A model generated the notes under the pieces. That model was not told the DNA's origin. It did not search any database and saw only the letters and a program-made list of their open reading frames with translations. From Brevibacillus porteri (GTDB lineage: Bacteria > Bacillota > Bacilli > Brevibacillales > Brevibacillaceae), in contig NZ_PXZO01000009.1 in NCBI RefSeq assembly GCF_003013475.1, forward strand, positions 40,485-104,484: DNA of 64,000 nt. The letters run 5' to 3'. The position numbers were made by a program, and so were the translations under genes. Shown here piece after piece: positions 27,803 through 35,533 of this stretch. Position 1 is the first letter of the stretch, and each line of letters begins with the position of its first letter.

Positions 27803-29620
27803 ATGTGTGGAATTGTGGGATGGCTTGATTGGGATGACAATTTGTCATCCCAGCATGCTATTTTGCACAAAATGGCTCAAGCGATCCAGCATCGCGGGCC
27901 AGACGAAGAGGGATATTGGTTGTCTCCTCGGGCAGCGATTGCGCATCGGCGCCTGATCGTGATCGACCCAGAAGGCGGCAAGCAGCCAATGATCTACCGA
28001 GAAGGAGATCAGACGTGTGTCCTATCGTTTAATGGCGAAATCTATAATTATTTGGAACTGCGCCGCCAGTTAGAGCTGCTCGGACACTCCTTTCAAACCA
28101 ATTCTGACACGGAAGTATTACTGCACGCTTTTTTGGAGTGGAGAGAGGAATGTGTCCGTCATCTCAATGGAATTTTTGCATTCGCCATTTGGGACGAAAA
28201 AAATCATCGATTGTTTTTAGCGCGTGACCACTTAGGTGTGAAACCATTGTTTTATTGCCAACGAGGGAGCTCGTTCTTGTTCGGCTCCGAACTGAAAGCT
28301 TTGCTTGCCCATCCAAAAGTGAAGCCTGAAGTAGAAGCGGATGGGTTAGCAGATATTATCGGACTCGGTCCGGCGAGAACACCTGGATTTGGAATTTTCC
28401 GCAATGTCAATGAGGTTCGAGCTGGACATTGTGTAACAGTCACGAAGGATCAAATCAGAACAAGGGCCTATTGGAAACTGGAAAGTAACGTGCATACTGA
28501 CGATATGGATACAACGACAGAAAGGATACGCGCTCTGTTACAAGACACGGTTCAACGTCAGTTAATCTCTGACCTGCCATTGGTTAGTATGCTGTCTGGC
28601 GGTTTGGACTCGAGTGGCTTAGTAGCTTTAGCCGCTGAAGAGCTTCGTAAAAAAGGGAAGACGTTGCACACCTATTCGGTTGATTTTGTTGACAATGATC
28701 AGCATTTTGAAGAAGGTTTGTTGCACATTAGCTTGGATGCACCATGGGCGAAATCAGTTTCAGAGCATGTACAAACGAAGCATCAAGAGATTACCTTCAA
28801 CGCTCAAGATCTGATTACTCATTTTCATATGCCGTTAAGAGCGCGTGATCTCCCGGGATTAGGGGAGACGGATACGTCGCTCTATTTGTTTTGTCGTGAA
28901 ATGAAGAAAAACGCGACCGTCTCGCTATCAGGTGAATCGGCAGACGAAGTGTTTAACGGGTATCCTTGGTTTCAGAAGGAGAAATTCTTGAATTCAGGCA
29001 AATTCCCTTGGATGGAGCATGACGGGTGGAGTTCATTTTTAAATGAAGAAGCCATCGAAAAAATCCGCCCACAAGAATATCTTCGCAGGCGGTATGAAGA
29101 AGGGATTGCAGAGGTACATCCTTTGGAAGGGGAGACAGCATTGGAAGCGCAACAGCGCAAAATGTCGTACCTCTTTATCACACGCTTTCTTCCGCTGCTA
29201 TTGGATCGCAAGGATCGAATGAGCATGTATACGGGGTTTGAAGTACGTGTTCCTTATTGTGATTACCGTCTGGTTGAATATTTATGGAATGTCCCATGGA
29301 AAGTAAAAAATATTGATCAAATCGAAAAAGGCTTGCTTCGCAGAGCGTACAAAGGATATTTGCCGCAAGAAGTATTGTACCGCAACAAAAGCGCATATCC
29401 GATGACCTATCATCCAGAGTATTACCATGCGATTTTGGACCATATGAAACAAATTTTAGCGAACCCTAATTCACCTCTATTACCATTGATTAATAAATCT
29501 GTGATCCAATTTGTACTGGATGGAAAAGCACCTATGAATCTAGCTCAATCAACGAAGCTGATCGAATACCTCGTTCAAATAAATATGTGGTTAGAGGAAT
29601 ACAAGATTTCCATTCGATAG
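27803..29620 (+). CDS. asparagine synthetase-like glutamine amidotransferase in biosynthetic cluster
   Basis: This 605-residue class II glutamine amidotransferase / asparagine synthetase family protein begins MCGIVG, so Cys2 becomes the glutaminase nucleophile after Met removal. The N-terminal glutaminase half includes RHRL and NGEIYNY motifs and LxxRDxxGVKPLFY. The C-terminal ATP-pyrophosphatase half has SGGLDSSG near residue 265 and SGESADEVFNGY near 375. Both halves look complete. Family members activate a carboxylate as acyl-AMP and transfer ammonia from glutamine. Cluster-bound relatives make carboxamides, for example the malonamyl starter of glutarimide polyketides. The gene starts 26 bases after the NRPS, behind GGAGAGG, so it belongs to the biosynthetic operon. 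I infer that it amidates the chain or a precursor. It could also be an ordinary asnB, but its position makes a tailoring role more likely. A strong terminator follows at once. Confidence 0.9.
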   Translation: MCGIVGWLDWDDNLSSQHAILHKMAQAIQHRGPDEEGYWLSPRAAIAHRRLIVIDPEGGKQPMIYREGDQTCVLSFNGEIYNYLELRRQLELLGHSFQTNSDTEVLLHAFLEWREECVRHLNGIFAFAIWDEKNHRLFLARDHLGVKPLFYCQRGSSFLFGSELKALLAHPKVKPEVEADGLADIIGLGPARTPGFGIFRNVNEVRAGHCVTVTKDQIRTRAYWKLESNVHTDDMDTTTERIRALLQDTVQRQLISDLPLVSMLSGGLDSSGLVALAAEELRKKGKTLHTYSVDFVDNDQHFEEGLLHISLDAPWAKSVSEHVQTKHQEITFNAQDLITHFHMPLRARDLPGLGETDTSLYLFCREMKKNATVSLSGESADEVFNGYPWFQKEKFLNSGKFPWMEHDGWSSFLNEEAIEKIRPQEYLRRRYEEGIAEVHPLEGETALEAQQRKMSYLFITRFLPLLLDRKDRMSMYTGFEVRVPYCDYRLVEYLWNVPWKVKNIDQIEKGLLRRAYKGYLPQEVLYRNKSAYPMTYHPEYYHAILDHMKQILANPNSPLLPLINKSVIQFVLDGKAPMNLAQSTKLIEYLVQINMWLEEYKISIR

Positions 29621-29647
29621 AAGCCCTTAGATTTGAAGATAAAAAGG

Positions 29648-29676
29648 ACAGTCAGGATTTTTCCTGACTGTTTTTC
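29648..29676 (+). terminator. intrinsic terminator after the amidotransferase gene
   Basis: A perfect nine-base-pair stem, CAGTCAGGA with TCCTGACTG, has a four-base T loop and is followed by TTTTTCTTT. It closes the main biosynthetic operon. Because the next gene begins only 36 bases later with no clear promoter between, it may act as an attenuator rather than a full stop. Confidence 0.85.
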
Positions 29677-29711
29677 TTTCCAAAATTTTAGTTTGAAGGG
29701 GTGTGTAGGAA

Positions 29712-31028
29712 ATGAATGTCAGCGAGGTAAATCAGAATATGGCAATCCCACAGCGACTGCCTGCAAACGGAAGTGACAGATTTAATTACATGGTCAGCTA
29801 TCTTTCCGATTGCCAACTTCAAATGGTGCTGGAAATGGACGGACATGTGAATCAGCAGCGATTGCTTCATGCGATGGAGGCAAGCACCATTGCTGAACCT
29901 ATCATGGGTTGCCGCTTTATAAAAGATTCAGTCCGCCCCTATTGGGAGCGACGCAGCGATTTGGCGTCAAGCGGTTGGTGTTCCTTGCAACTTCTCAGTG
30001 AGTCCGATTCCGAAGAGAAAGCCGTACAGGAGTGGCTGTCGAGCCCAATAGACATCGATGCTGATGCGATGGTAAAAGTTCGCATTCTACGGACCTCGAC
30101 CAAAGAAATCGTGTGCATCAAATTAAATCATCTATGCAGCGATGGTGCAGGGTTGATAGAGTATGTTCACCTGCTAGCTTCGTTATATAGTGAGCTCGCC
30201 CAAAAACCTCGCTACGTCCCCAAGTCAAACCCTGAGGGCAGGGATCAGAGCCGTTTGTTCAAGGAGATGGGTATCCCAAATGGCGGGATGCCGCAAGCTC
30301 CAGAACCGCAGGGACCAACACTTCCTTTTACGCCTGGAGAACCAGCGAAAAGGAGACAAGCCATTCGCAGAATACCGCGCGAAGAGTGGCTGGAGCTGGC
30401 GCAAGGATTTAAACAAAAAGGGTTCACGGTAAATGATGTGTTATTGGCTGCCTACATGCGCGCTTTATCTCAACAGATGGAGAACATTCCGGAAGAGCAA
30501 ATCAAGGTCATGGTCACTGTTAATGTAAGAAAATTTTTACCCACAGGCAAGGCAGACGCCATTTACAACCTGTCTGGCGTTGTTCACGCCTCCATGAATC
30601 AAGCAACAGGGTCATTTGCAGATCAGGTGAAAGAAGTGGCCGAATTCATGAAAAATCAACGCGATAATAAAGAGATTCTGCATGATGCGGTAAACACTTT
30701 TGCCTTTGTGGAAAATTTAGAGTTCCATCACACATTGAAGATCATACAGGATGTAAGAAAACAAATTGTAGCAGATGGAAACAGCACACCAATATTATCA
30801 AATTTTGGTATGATTAGTACAAGTCAGATATCATTCGATGATGTGAAAGTCGCAGGTGCGTATATCGTCTCGCCAGCCTATTACGCACCAGGGCTGATGC
30901 TTGGAGTCAGTACGTATCAAGATTGCATAACCCTCAATATTTCCTTCTTTGAATCGAATACAGACATTGGGGTAATAGAGAAACTCCTGGATACCATGTT
31001 AGAGGAAATCAAGTCATATAAAGAGTAG
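29712..31028 (+). CDS. free-standing condensation-domain-fold acyltransferase
   Basis: This 438-residue protein has the fold of NRPS condensation and PapA/alcohol-acetyltransferase enzymes. The key motif is NHLCSDG near residue 137, which keeps the second histidine and the Asp-Gly of HHxxxDG. A DFGxG-like segment is replaced by LSNFGM near residue 355. The family transfers acyl groups from CoA or carrier proteins to hydroxyl or amino groups. In this cluster it could esterify a free hydroxyl of the polyketide, or help release the chain in place of the damaged terminal C domain of the NRPS. The start ATG has GAAGGGG upstream. It lies between a terminator and the P450 gene, with 45 bases to the P450 start, so the two are probably cotranscribed. 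The substrate is unknown. Confidence 0.8.
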   Translation: MNVSEVNQNMAIPQRLPANGSDRFNYMVSYLSDCQLQMVLEMDGHVNQQRLLHAMEASTIAEPIMGCRFIKDSVRPYWERRSDLASSGWCSLQLLSESDSEEKAVQEWLSSPIDIDADAMVKVRILRTSTKEIVCIKLNHLCSDGAGLIEYVHLLASLYSELAQKPRYVPKSNPEGRDQSRLFKEMGIPNGGMPQAPEPQGPTLPFTPGEPAKRRQAIRRIPREEWLELAQGFKQKGFTVNDVLLAAYMRALSQQMENIPEEQIKVMVTVNVRKFLPTGKADAIYNLSGVVHASMNQATGSFADQVKEVAEFMKNQRDNKEILHDAVNTFAFVENLEFHHTLKIIQDVRKQIVADGNSTPILSNFGMISTSQISFDDVKVAGAYIVSPAYYAPGLMLGVSTYQDCITLNISFFESNTDIGVIEKLLDTMLEEIKSYKE

Positions 31029-31073
31029 CCGCTTGCAGCAATACCCTACCCATTTAGATAAGGAGTGAATGAA

Positions 31074-32240
31074 ATGAATAAAATAGTATTCCCTAATGAA
31101 ATATCAGGTGCCGAGAACCTGCAACAACAGTTTGAACCCTACGGCTGGTATGCAGAAATGAGAAAAAATAGCCCGGTACATTACGATGAAAAGCAACAGG
31201 TTTGGAACGTATTTCTGTATGCGGATGTAGAGCGTGTGCTGACCGATTATCACCTCTTTTCAAGCGATACAGGCAAACGAATCGCTGGTTCCCTCGCATT
31301 GAAAGAAAAGGGGATCACAGAGATGGACCCGCCTGATCATGGAAAAAGGAGAGCTCTCTATACAAAGGCATTTTCAACCAGAACACTCCAGGAGTGGGAA
31401 CCGCGTATTCAAGAAATTTCACGTCATTTGCTAGAGGAAGTAAAAGAAAAGCAAAGCATCAGAATTTTAGGTGATCTGGCAACTCCGATGCCAGTGATTG
31501 TCATTGCCGATTTGCTCGGTGTACCGTCCAGTGATTGGATGCTGTTCAAACAATGGTCCGATGTGCTCATCTCTTCCGGAACCCGCGAAACGTATGAGGA
31601 TATTAACCTCAAAAAGGAAGAAATCATGAAGGAAATGGCCGTTTATCTCTCTCCGATCATTCAAGAAAAAAGAGAGAATCCGGCAAAAGATTTTCTTTCC
31701 GATTTAACGCAAACAGAATACAAAGGACAAAAACTATCTGACCGCGAGATTATTGATATTGCAATCAGCTTGCTGCTTGCCGGAAATGTCACGACAAGTA
31801 CGCTCTTGTTCAGTGTTTTCTACTGCTTTTTACTAGATCGACCAGGCGTCTATCGTGAATTAAGAGAGAATCCGCAGCTGGTAGATCAAGCGATCGAGGA
31901 AGTATTGCGCTTCCGTCCGCCAGCACAGGTATTGATGCGCAAGGTTCAAGAAGATACGGATATGTTCGGAAGTATGATGAAAAAAGGTGAAATCGTCATG
32001 GCATGGCTCGGTTCTGCCAATCGTGATGAAAATACCTTTGCGCAGGGAGACCAATTCGATATCCATCGACCTAATAGCAATAAGCATCTATCCTTTGGAA
32101 AAGGCTGCCACTTATGCTTGGGCGCACCACTATCCAGACTGGAAGCAAAGGTGATGCTAACAGAAATGATCAAGTGCTATTCTGACATCTCAATCGGTGG
32201 ATTTGAAAACGATCTGATCCTCAATGTAACGAGAGGCTAA
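31074..32240 (+). CDS. cytochrome P450, probable tailoring hydroxylase
   Basis: This is a 388-residue soluble bacterial class P450. The heme signature FGKGCHLCLG supplies the cysteine ligand near the C-terminus. The I-helix reads LLLAGNVTTS, keeping the oxygen-activating Thr but with Val where many P450s have an acidic residue. The ExxR pair is EEVLR. ATG 31074 is chosen because AAGGAGTG at 31060-31067 stands at the proper distance; an in-frame GTG at 31065 overlaps that site. No redox partner is encoded nearby. Its place at the end of the cluster and before a strong terminator points to late oxidation of the polyketide, for instance hydroxylation or epoxidation, which is inferred. Confidence 0.92.
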   Translation: MNKIVFPNEISGAENLQQQFEPYGWYAEMRKNSPVHYDEKQQVWNVFLYADVERVLTDYHLFSSDTGKRIAGSLALKEKGITEMDPPDHGKRRALYTKAFSTRTLQEWEPRIQEISRHLLEEVKEKQSIRILGDLATPMPVIVIADLLGVPSSDWMLFKQWSDVLISSGTRETYEDINLKKEEIMKEMAVYLSPIIQEKRENPAKDFLSDLTQTEYKGQKLSDREIIDIAISLLLAGNVTTSTLLFSVFYCFLLDRPGVYRELRENPQLVDQAIEEVLRFRPPAQVLMRKVQEDTDMFGSMMKKGEIVMAWLGSANRDENTFAQGDQFDIHRPNSNKHLSFGKGCHLCLGAPLSRLEAKVMLTEMIKCYSDISIGGFENDLILNVTRG

Positions 32241-32269
32241 TCCTATCGTTTGCCCGTTTTCGTTTCTAA

Positions 32270-32318
32270 AAAAGCAGTTGAGCAGGAAGGTTATCCCTGT
32301 TCAACTGCTTTTTTTATT
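32270..32318. terminator. strong bidirectional intrinsic terminator closing the PKS/NRPS cluster
   Basis: A 15-bp stem (32272-32286 with 32296-32310) has a nine-base loop, a run of T on its 3' side and A on its 5' side. It can stop transcription from the P450 on + and from the small membrane protein gene on -. Confidence 0.9.
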
Positions 32319-32349
32319 TGGAGAGAAGGAAAAGAGAATTCCTTATTTT

Positions 32350-32574
32350 TCAATACTTATCTTTCCGAATCACCAAATAAACAATCAACCCAATAACCGG
32401 AAAAAACAAGGATGCAACAAGCCCGATGATAGCGAATTCCTTGCTATTCCCTCGTCTCCTTGCATCGCGGTATACCCAGATACTGATGACAATGTTAAGG
32501 ATGTTTAAAAATAAGATTATTAGTAACGGGAGGAACACAATAAAGTTAGAGGGAGCATCGCTTACTTGAACCAA
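32350..32574 (-). CDS. small two-helix membrane protein
   Basis: This 74-residue protein has two hydrophobic segments (about 11-33 and 48-69) separated by a positively charged YRDARRRG loop, and it ends RKDKY. Short proteins of this shape are common in Bacillota and resemble the membrane-anchor part of phospholipase-D-like or DUF-type small proteins. No function can be given. The start is TTG at 32574, with AGGTGA four bases ahead. It is convergent with the P450 gene and shares its terminator. It is probably not part of the biosynthetic cluster, though a small immunity role cannot be excluded. Confidence 0.6.
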   Translation of the reverse strand: MVQVSDAPSNFIVFLPLLIILFLNILNIVISIWVYRDARRRGNSKEFAIIGLVASLFFPVIGLIVYLVIRKDKY

Positions 32575-32679
32575 AGGATCACCTGCTTTAGAATTTTTTC
32601 AAGACTTTCCCAATTATATAAAAGGATATGGGAATTGTGAAATTTATTTATTCTATGAGTAGACTGGGTTATCTCGTAG

Positions 32680-33508
32680 AAGAATAGCCCAGTCTCTACA
32701 GCACCTACCAATCAACCAGTGGAAGAACAACAAAAAGAATCCCTGTCACCCTATCAAGTACTCAATAAAATCCGTGAAATAGAAAAAGTGAAAGGGGGAA
32801 CATATCAGGGGGAGTGGAAAGAGGATGAATACACATTTCACCTACCCGACAAGGACGGGGATCGCCGAAACGCCCGCTACTTATCCACGGCCAACCTTGG
32901 AGACCGAAAGTATACAGGTGAATCCGGAAACATGGCAGCAAATGAACAAGATCGAGCAGAAGCTGTATACAAGCGAGGATACATTTCACGCCGAATGGTC
33001 GCCGAACTTTCAAGCAGTTGCCTATTATAAGGGGACTACCGAAGATGGTCAGGCATACATGTGGAAGGTTGGCAACGATTTACCCTCCCCAATAAAAGAG
33101 GCTGTCATCGACCGCTATTTCTTTACATGGTCTCCCGATTCTGAGTATCTCTTATTGGATACGGGAACGAGCAGACATCGCGGCGGACAAATCTATCAGG
33201 TAGCAAACGATAGAATGAGTGAGCCTTTCTCGTATATTTCCCAATTCCGATTCTCACCAGATTCGAAAAGGGCAGCATTTTCTCAATTAAGTGGGATAAT
33301 CTCGAAAGAAAAATACGGGATGGAAGATGAAGAGACCGAAGACATTTGGTTGTATGAATGATCTACAGGGAAGCAGAAGAAGCTTCTTCAAGCCGATGAT
33401 CATACAGACTACTTCCTACTCGAATGGAAGAGTGAAACAGAGCTCCTCTACTGGAAGCAAGATTATCAGAAGAATACGGAAGAAGAGTTAACGGTGACGA
33501 TTCCTTAG
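32680..33508 (+). pseudogene. decayed TolB/beta-propeller-like secreted protein gene
   Basis: The region reads as one protein only if two faults are mended. The first part is open from 32680 and begins without a start or signal peptide, in a Thr/Pro/Gln-rich spacer typical of the stretch after a lipoprotein signal. Near 32830-32890 the sensible frame shifts by one base and continues as a chain with repeated AEWSP, FTWSPDSEYLLLD and FRFSPDSKRAAFS motifs, typical of WD40-like/TolB propeller blades. An in-frame TGA at 33359-33361 then interrupts the same frame, which goes on sensibly (STGKQKKLL) to TAG at 33506-33508. A missing N-terminus, a frameshift and an internal stop make it a pseudogene. 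Its original function is unknown. Confidence 0.75.
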
Positions 33509-33518
33509 AGGTAGTAAC

Positions 33519-33551
33519 CCAATACCCTCTATGTGATGTAGAGGGTATTGG
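33519..33551. terminator. perfect 13-bp stem-loop between convergent genes
   Basis: CCAATACCCTCTA pairs exactly with TAGAGGGTATTGG around a seven-base loop. It directly abuts the LysR stop codon on - and follows the pseudogene on +. The T-tracts are weak on both sides, so it may act as an mRNA 3'-end stabiliser as much as a terminator. Confidence 0.6.
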
Positions 33552-34442
33552 CTATGTTTTGGAAGGAAACTTCCCCCGAACCTCCTCTAAAAAAGCCTGC
33601 ACCGCCGGGGCCAAATAACGATTTTTCAAATACGCTAAATAAACCGTCCGCTCCAACGCAGGCGAATCAAGCGTTTTCCGAACAAGCGAAGCATCTGTTG
33701 ATCCAGACAAATAGTTCTCAGGAATGATCGTAACCCCCAAATTCTCCCTCACTAACGTTAACGCGGTTTCAAATCGCTCAATCTCAAATTTGATTTGCGG
33801 GTTGACTTGTTCAAACAAAAAGGCCGTTAAAATATCCTCCCGCGTCTGAAATCCCTCTGTACTAATGATGAATGGCTCATTAGCCAAGTCTTTCAATCGA
33901 ATCAATTCCTTTTCCGCCAGAGGATGATCCTTGTGCAACACCAGCATTAAGCGCTCATCATACAAGGGAAAGGATTCGATATCTTCTTCATCGATGAATT
34001 GGTTGGTTATGAGTAAATGCGTATGATACTTCCGCAGTGATTCCTTGACAGCTTTCCCGCTCAGCACCTCGATTAGCTTGATGTTAATAGAGGGAAAACG
34101 CCTCTGATATTCGCGAATGACTTTTGGAATCCAATGCTTCACGGACTCAATGCTGCCGATGATGAGATCGCCGCTTCCGGTTAGCTTTACTTCTTCCATC
34201 TCTTTTTTCAGCATGTTCATTTGGGAAAGAAGCAGCAACGATTTCTGATACAAAATTTTACCAGCGTCCGTCATTTCCATTTTTCTCGTGTTTCTCTCGA
34301 GCAGTGGAGAGCCGACTTCTTGCTCCAGATTTTTGATCGCGTTACTTAAGGAAGGCTGTGAAATATGCAGTTTTTGTGCGGCTTTGGAGTAGCTCAACTG
34401 ATCGCAAACTGTCACAAAATAGTGCAAATGTTTGATGTCCAA
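33552..34442 (-). CDS. LysR-family transcriptional regulator
   Basis: This is a 296-residue LTTR of normal length. The N-terminal winged helix-turn-helix (residues 1-60, with SYSKAAQKLHISQPSLSNAIKNLE) is followed by a periplasmic-binding-type effector domain. It stands divergent from hutG-gltS with a 110-bp gap that contains a perfect dyad with the LTTR T-N11-A shape close to its own start. This suggests that it represses itself and activates hutG-gltS in response to a small effector such as a histidine- or glutamate-derived compound. The effector is inferred from the neighbours only. Confidence 0.9.
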   Translation of the reverse strand: MDIKHLHYFVTVCDQLSYSKAAQKLHISQPSLSNAIKNLEQEVGSPLLERNTRKMEMTDAGKILYQKSLLLLSQMNMLKKEMEEVKLTGSGDLIIGSIESVKHWIPKVIREYQRRFPSINIKLIEVLSGKAVKESLRKYHTHLLITNQFIDEEDIESFPLYDERLMLVLHKDHPLAEKELIRLKDLANEPFIISTEGFQTREDILTAFLFEQVNPQIKFEIERFETALTLVRENLGVTIIPENYLSGSTDASLVRKTLDSPALERTVYLAYLKNRYLAPAVQAFLEEVRGKFPSKT

Positions 34443-34463
34443 CTGGATCGCCTACCCTCATTT

Positions 34464-34478
34464 ATAGCTTTAAGCTAT
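34464..34478. promoter_or_regulatory. candidate LysR-type operator
   Basis: ATAGCTT-T-AAGCTAT is a perfect interrupted palindrome and contains T-N11-A. It lies 22 bases from the LysR start and about 45 bases upstream of the TATAAT at 34523-34528 that probably serves hutG. That placement suits repression of the regulator and activation of the operon. Confidence 0.55.
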
Positions 34479-34552
34479 CAATTTATTTAAATTATATATT
34501 AGAAATAATAAGTTTGTCATTATATAATCAATAAACAAAAGGTTCAGAAAGG

Positions 34553-35521
34553 ATGAATAGCTTGCCAAAGAATGTATCAGCAGATTTGTGGACCGGCCGG
34601 ACTGACCATACGGAGAGAAGAAGCAGTTTTCGCTACCATCAGATTGTAGAAATAACGGACTTGGATACATTACAAGCGGCCAAGGATCGCACAGTCGCTA
34701 TCATTGGGTTTGAATGTGAAGAGGGAGTGAGGCGCAATCAAGGACGATTAGGTGCCGCCAAAGCTCCAAACGCAATTCGGCAAGCGCTTGCAAGTCTTCC
34801 TTGGAAAGTGGAGGAAGGGAAACGGATTGTTGATGTGGGGAATGTTGCTTGTCCAAACGAAGAGCTAGAAGCTGCCCAGGAAGAATTGGGGAACGCCGTC
34901 TCAGTAATCTTTTCCAAAGCCATGACGCCCATTATTTTAGGTGGAGGCCATGAGACATTATATGGACATTACGTAGGTGTCCGAAAGCATATTGGTAAAG
35001 AGGCTTCTCTGGGCATTATCAATATTGACGCTCATTTCGATTTGCGTTCCTATGAAGTTCAGCCTTCATCTGGGACGATGTTTCGGCAAATACTAGAGCA
35101 TGACAAAAATAGCAGCTATTTTGTGTTAGGGATTCAGCGTTTCGGAAATACGCAGGAGCTATTTGATAAAGCAGATGAGCTCGGTGTTCGTTATGTGTAT
35201 GAAGAAGAGATGACAGACGCACGAATGGATGAAATTACTTTATCTGTAAGCGAATTCATCGGAAAACACGATCATGTCATGCTGACGCTATGTACAGATG
35301 TTTTAAACGCAGCTTTTGCACCGGGGGTAAGTGCTCCATCTCCTTTTGGCTTAACACCAATGGTTGTCCGCACTTTGATCCGTACCGTTGCCACTCATAA
35401 GAAAACGCTTTCTTTTGATGTTTGTGAAGTGAATCCGATATTAGATGAAAACGGAAGAACAGTAAAGTTAGGTGCTTACTTGACGAATGAAGCCATCATG
35501 GGATTACTAGAGAACAACTAA
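34553..35521 (+). CDS. hutG: formimidoylglutamase (ureohydrolase family)
   Basis: This 322-residue arginase-fold enzyme is predicted to hydrolyse N-formimidoyl-L-glutamate to glutamate and formamide, the last step of histidine breakdown. The manganese motifs are visible: GGGHET near residue 130, NIDAHFDLR near 160, and a third site CTDVLNAAFAPGVSAPSPFGL near 245. The closing FDVCEVNP motif is also typical. The third site has CTD-V-L-N where arginases have SxDxD, a variation seen in HutG-type members. The start is taken at ATG 34553; AAAGG touches it, so TTG 34562 is a possible alternative start with better spacing. It is followed 12 bases later by gltS, which imports the product amino acid. 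Other ureohydrolases such as agmatinase are less likely. Confidence 0.85.
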   Translation: MNSLPKNVSADLWTGRTDHTERRSSFRYHQIVEITDLDTLQAAKDRTVAIIGFECEEGVRRNQGRLGAAKAPNAIRQALASLPWKVEEGKRIVDVGNVACPNEELEAAQEELGNAVSVIFSKAMTPIILGGGHETLYGHYVGVRKHIGKEASLGIINIDAHFDLRSYEVQPSSGTMFRQILEHDKNSSYFVLGIQRFGNTQELFDKADELGVRYVYEEEMTDARMDEITLSVSEFIGKHDHVMLTLCTDVLNAAFAPGVSAPSPFGLTPMVVRTLIRTVATHKKTLSFDVCEVNPILDENGRTVKLGAYLTNEAIMGLLENN

Positions 35522-35533
35522 GGGGAGACAACT

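Noticed and set aside
27803..29620. Ordinary asparagine synthetase unrelated to the cluster
   Set aside because: It is 26 bases from the NRPS gene and before the operon terminator, so a biosynthetic role is favoured, though not proven.
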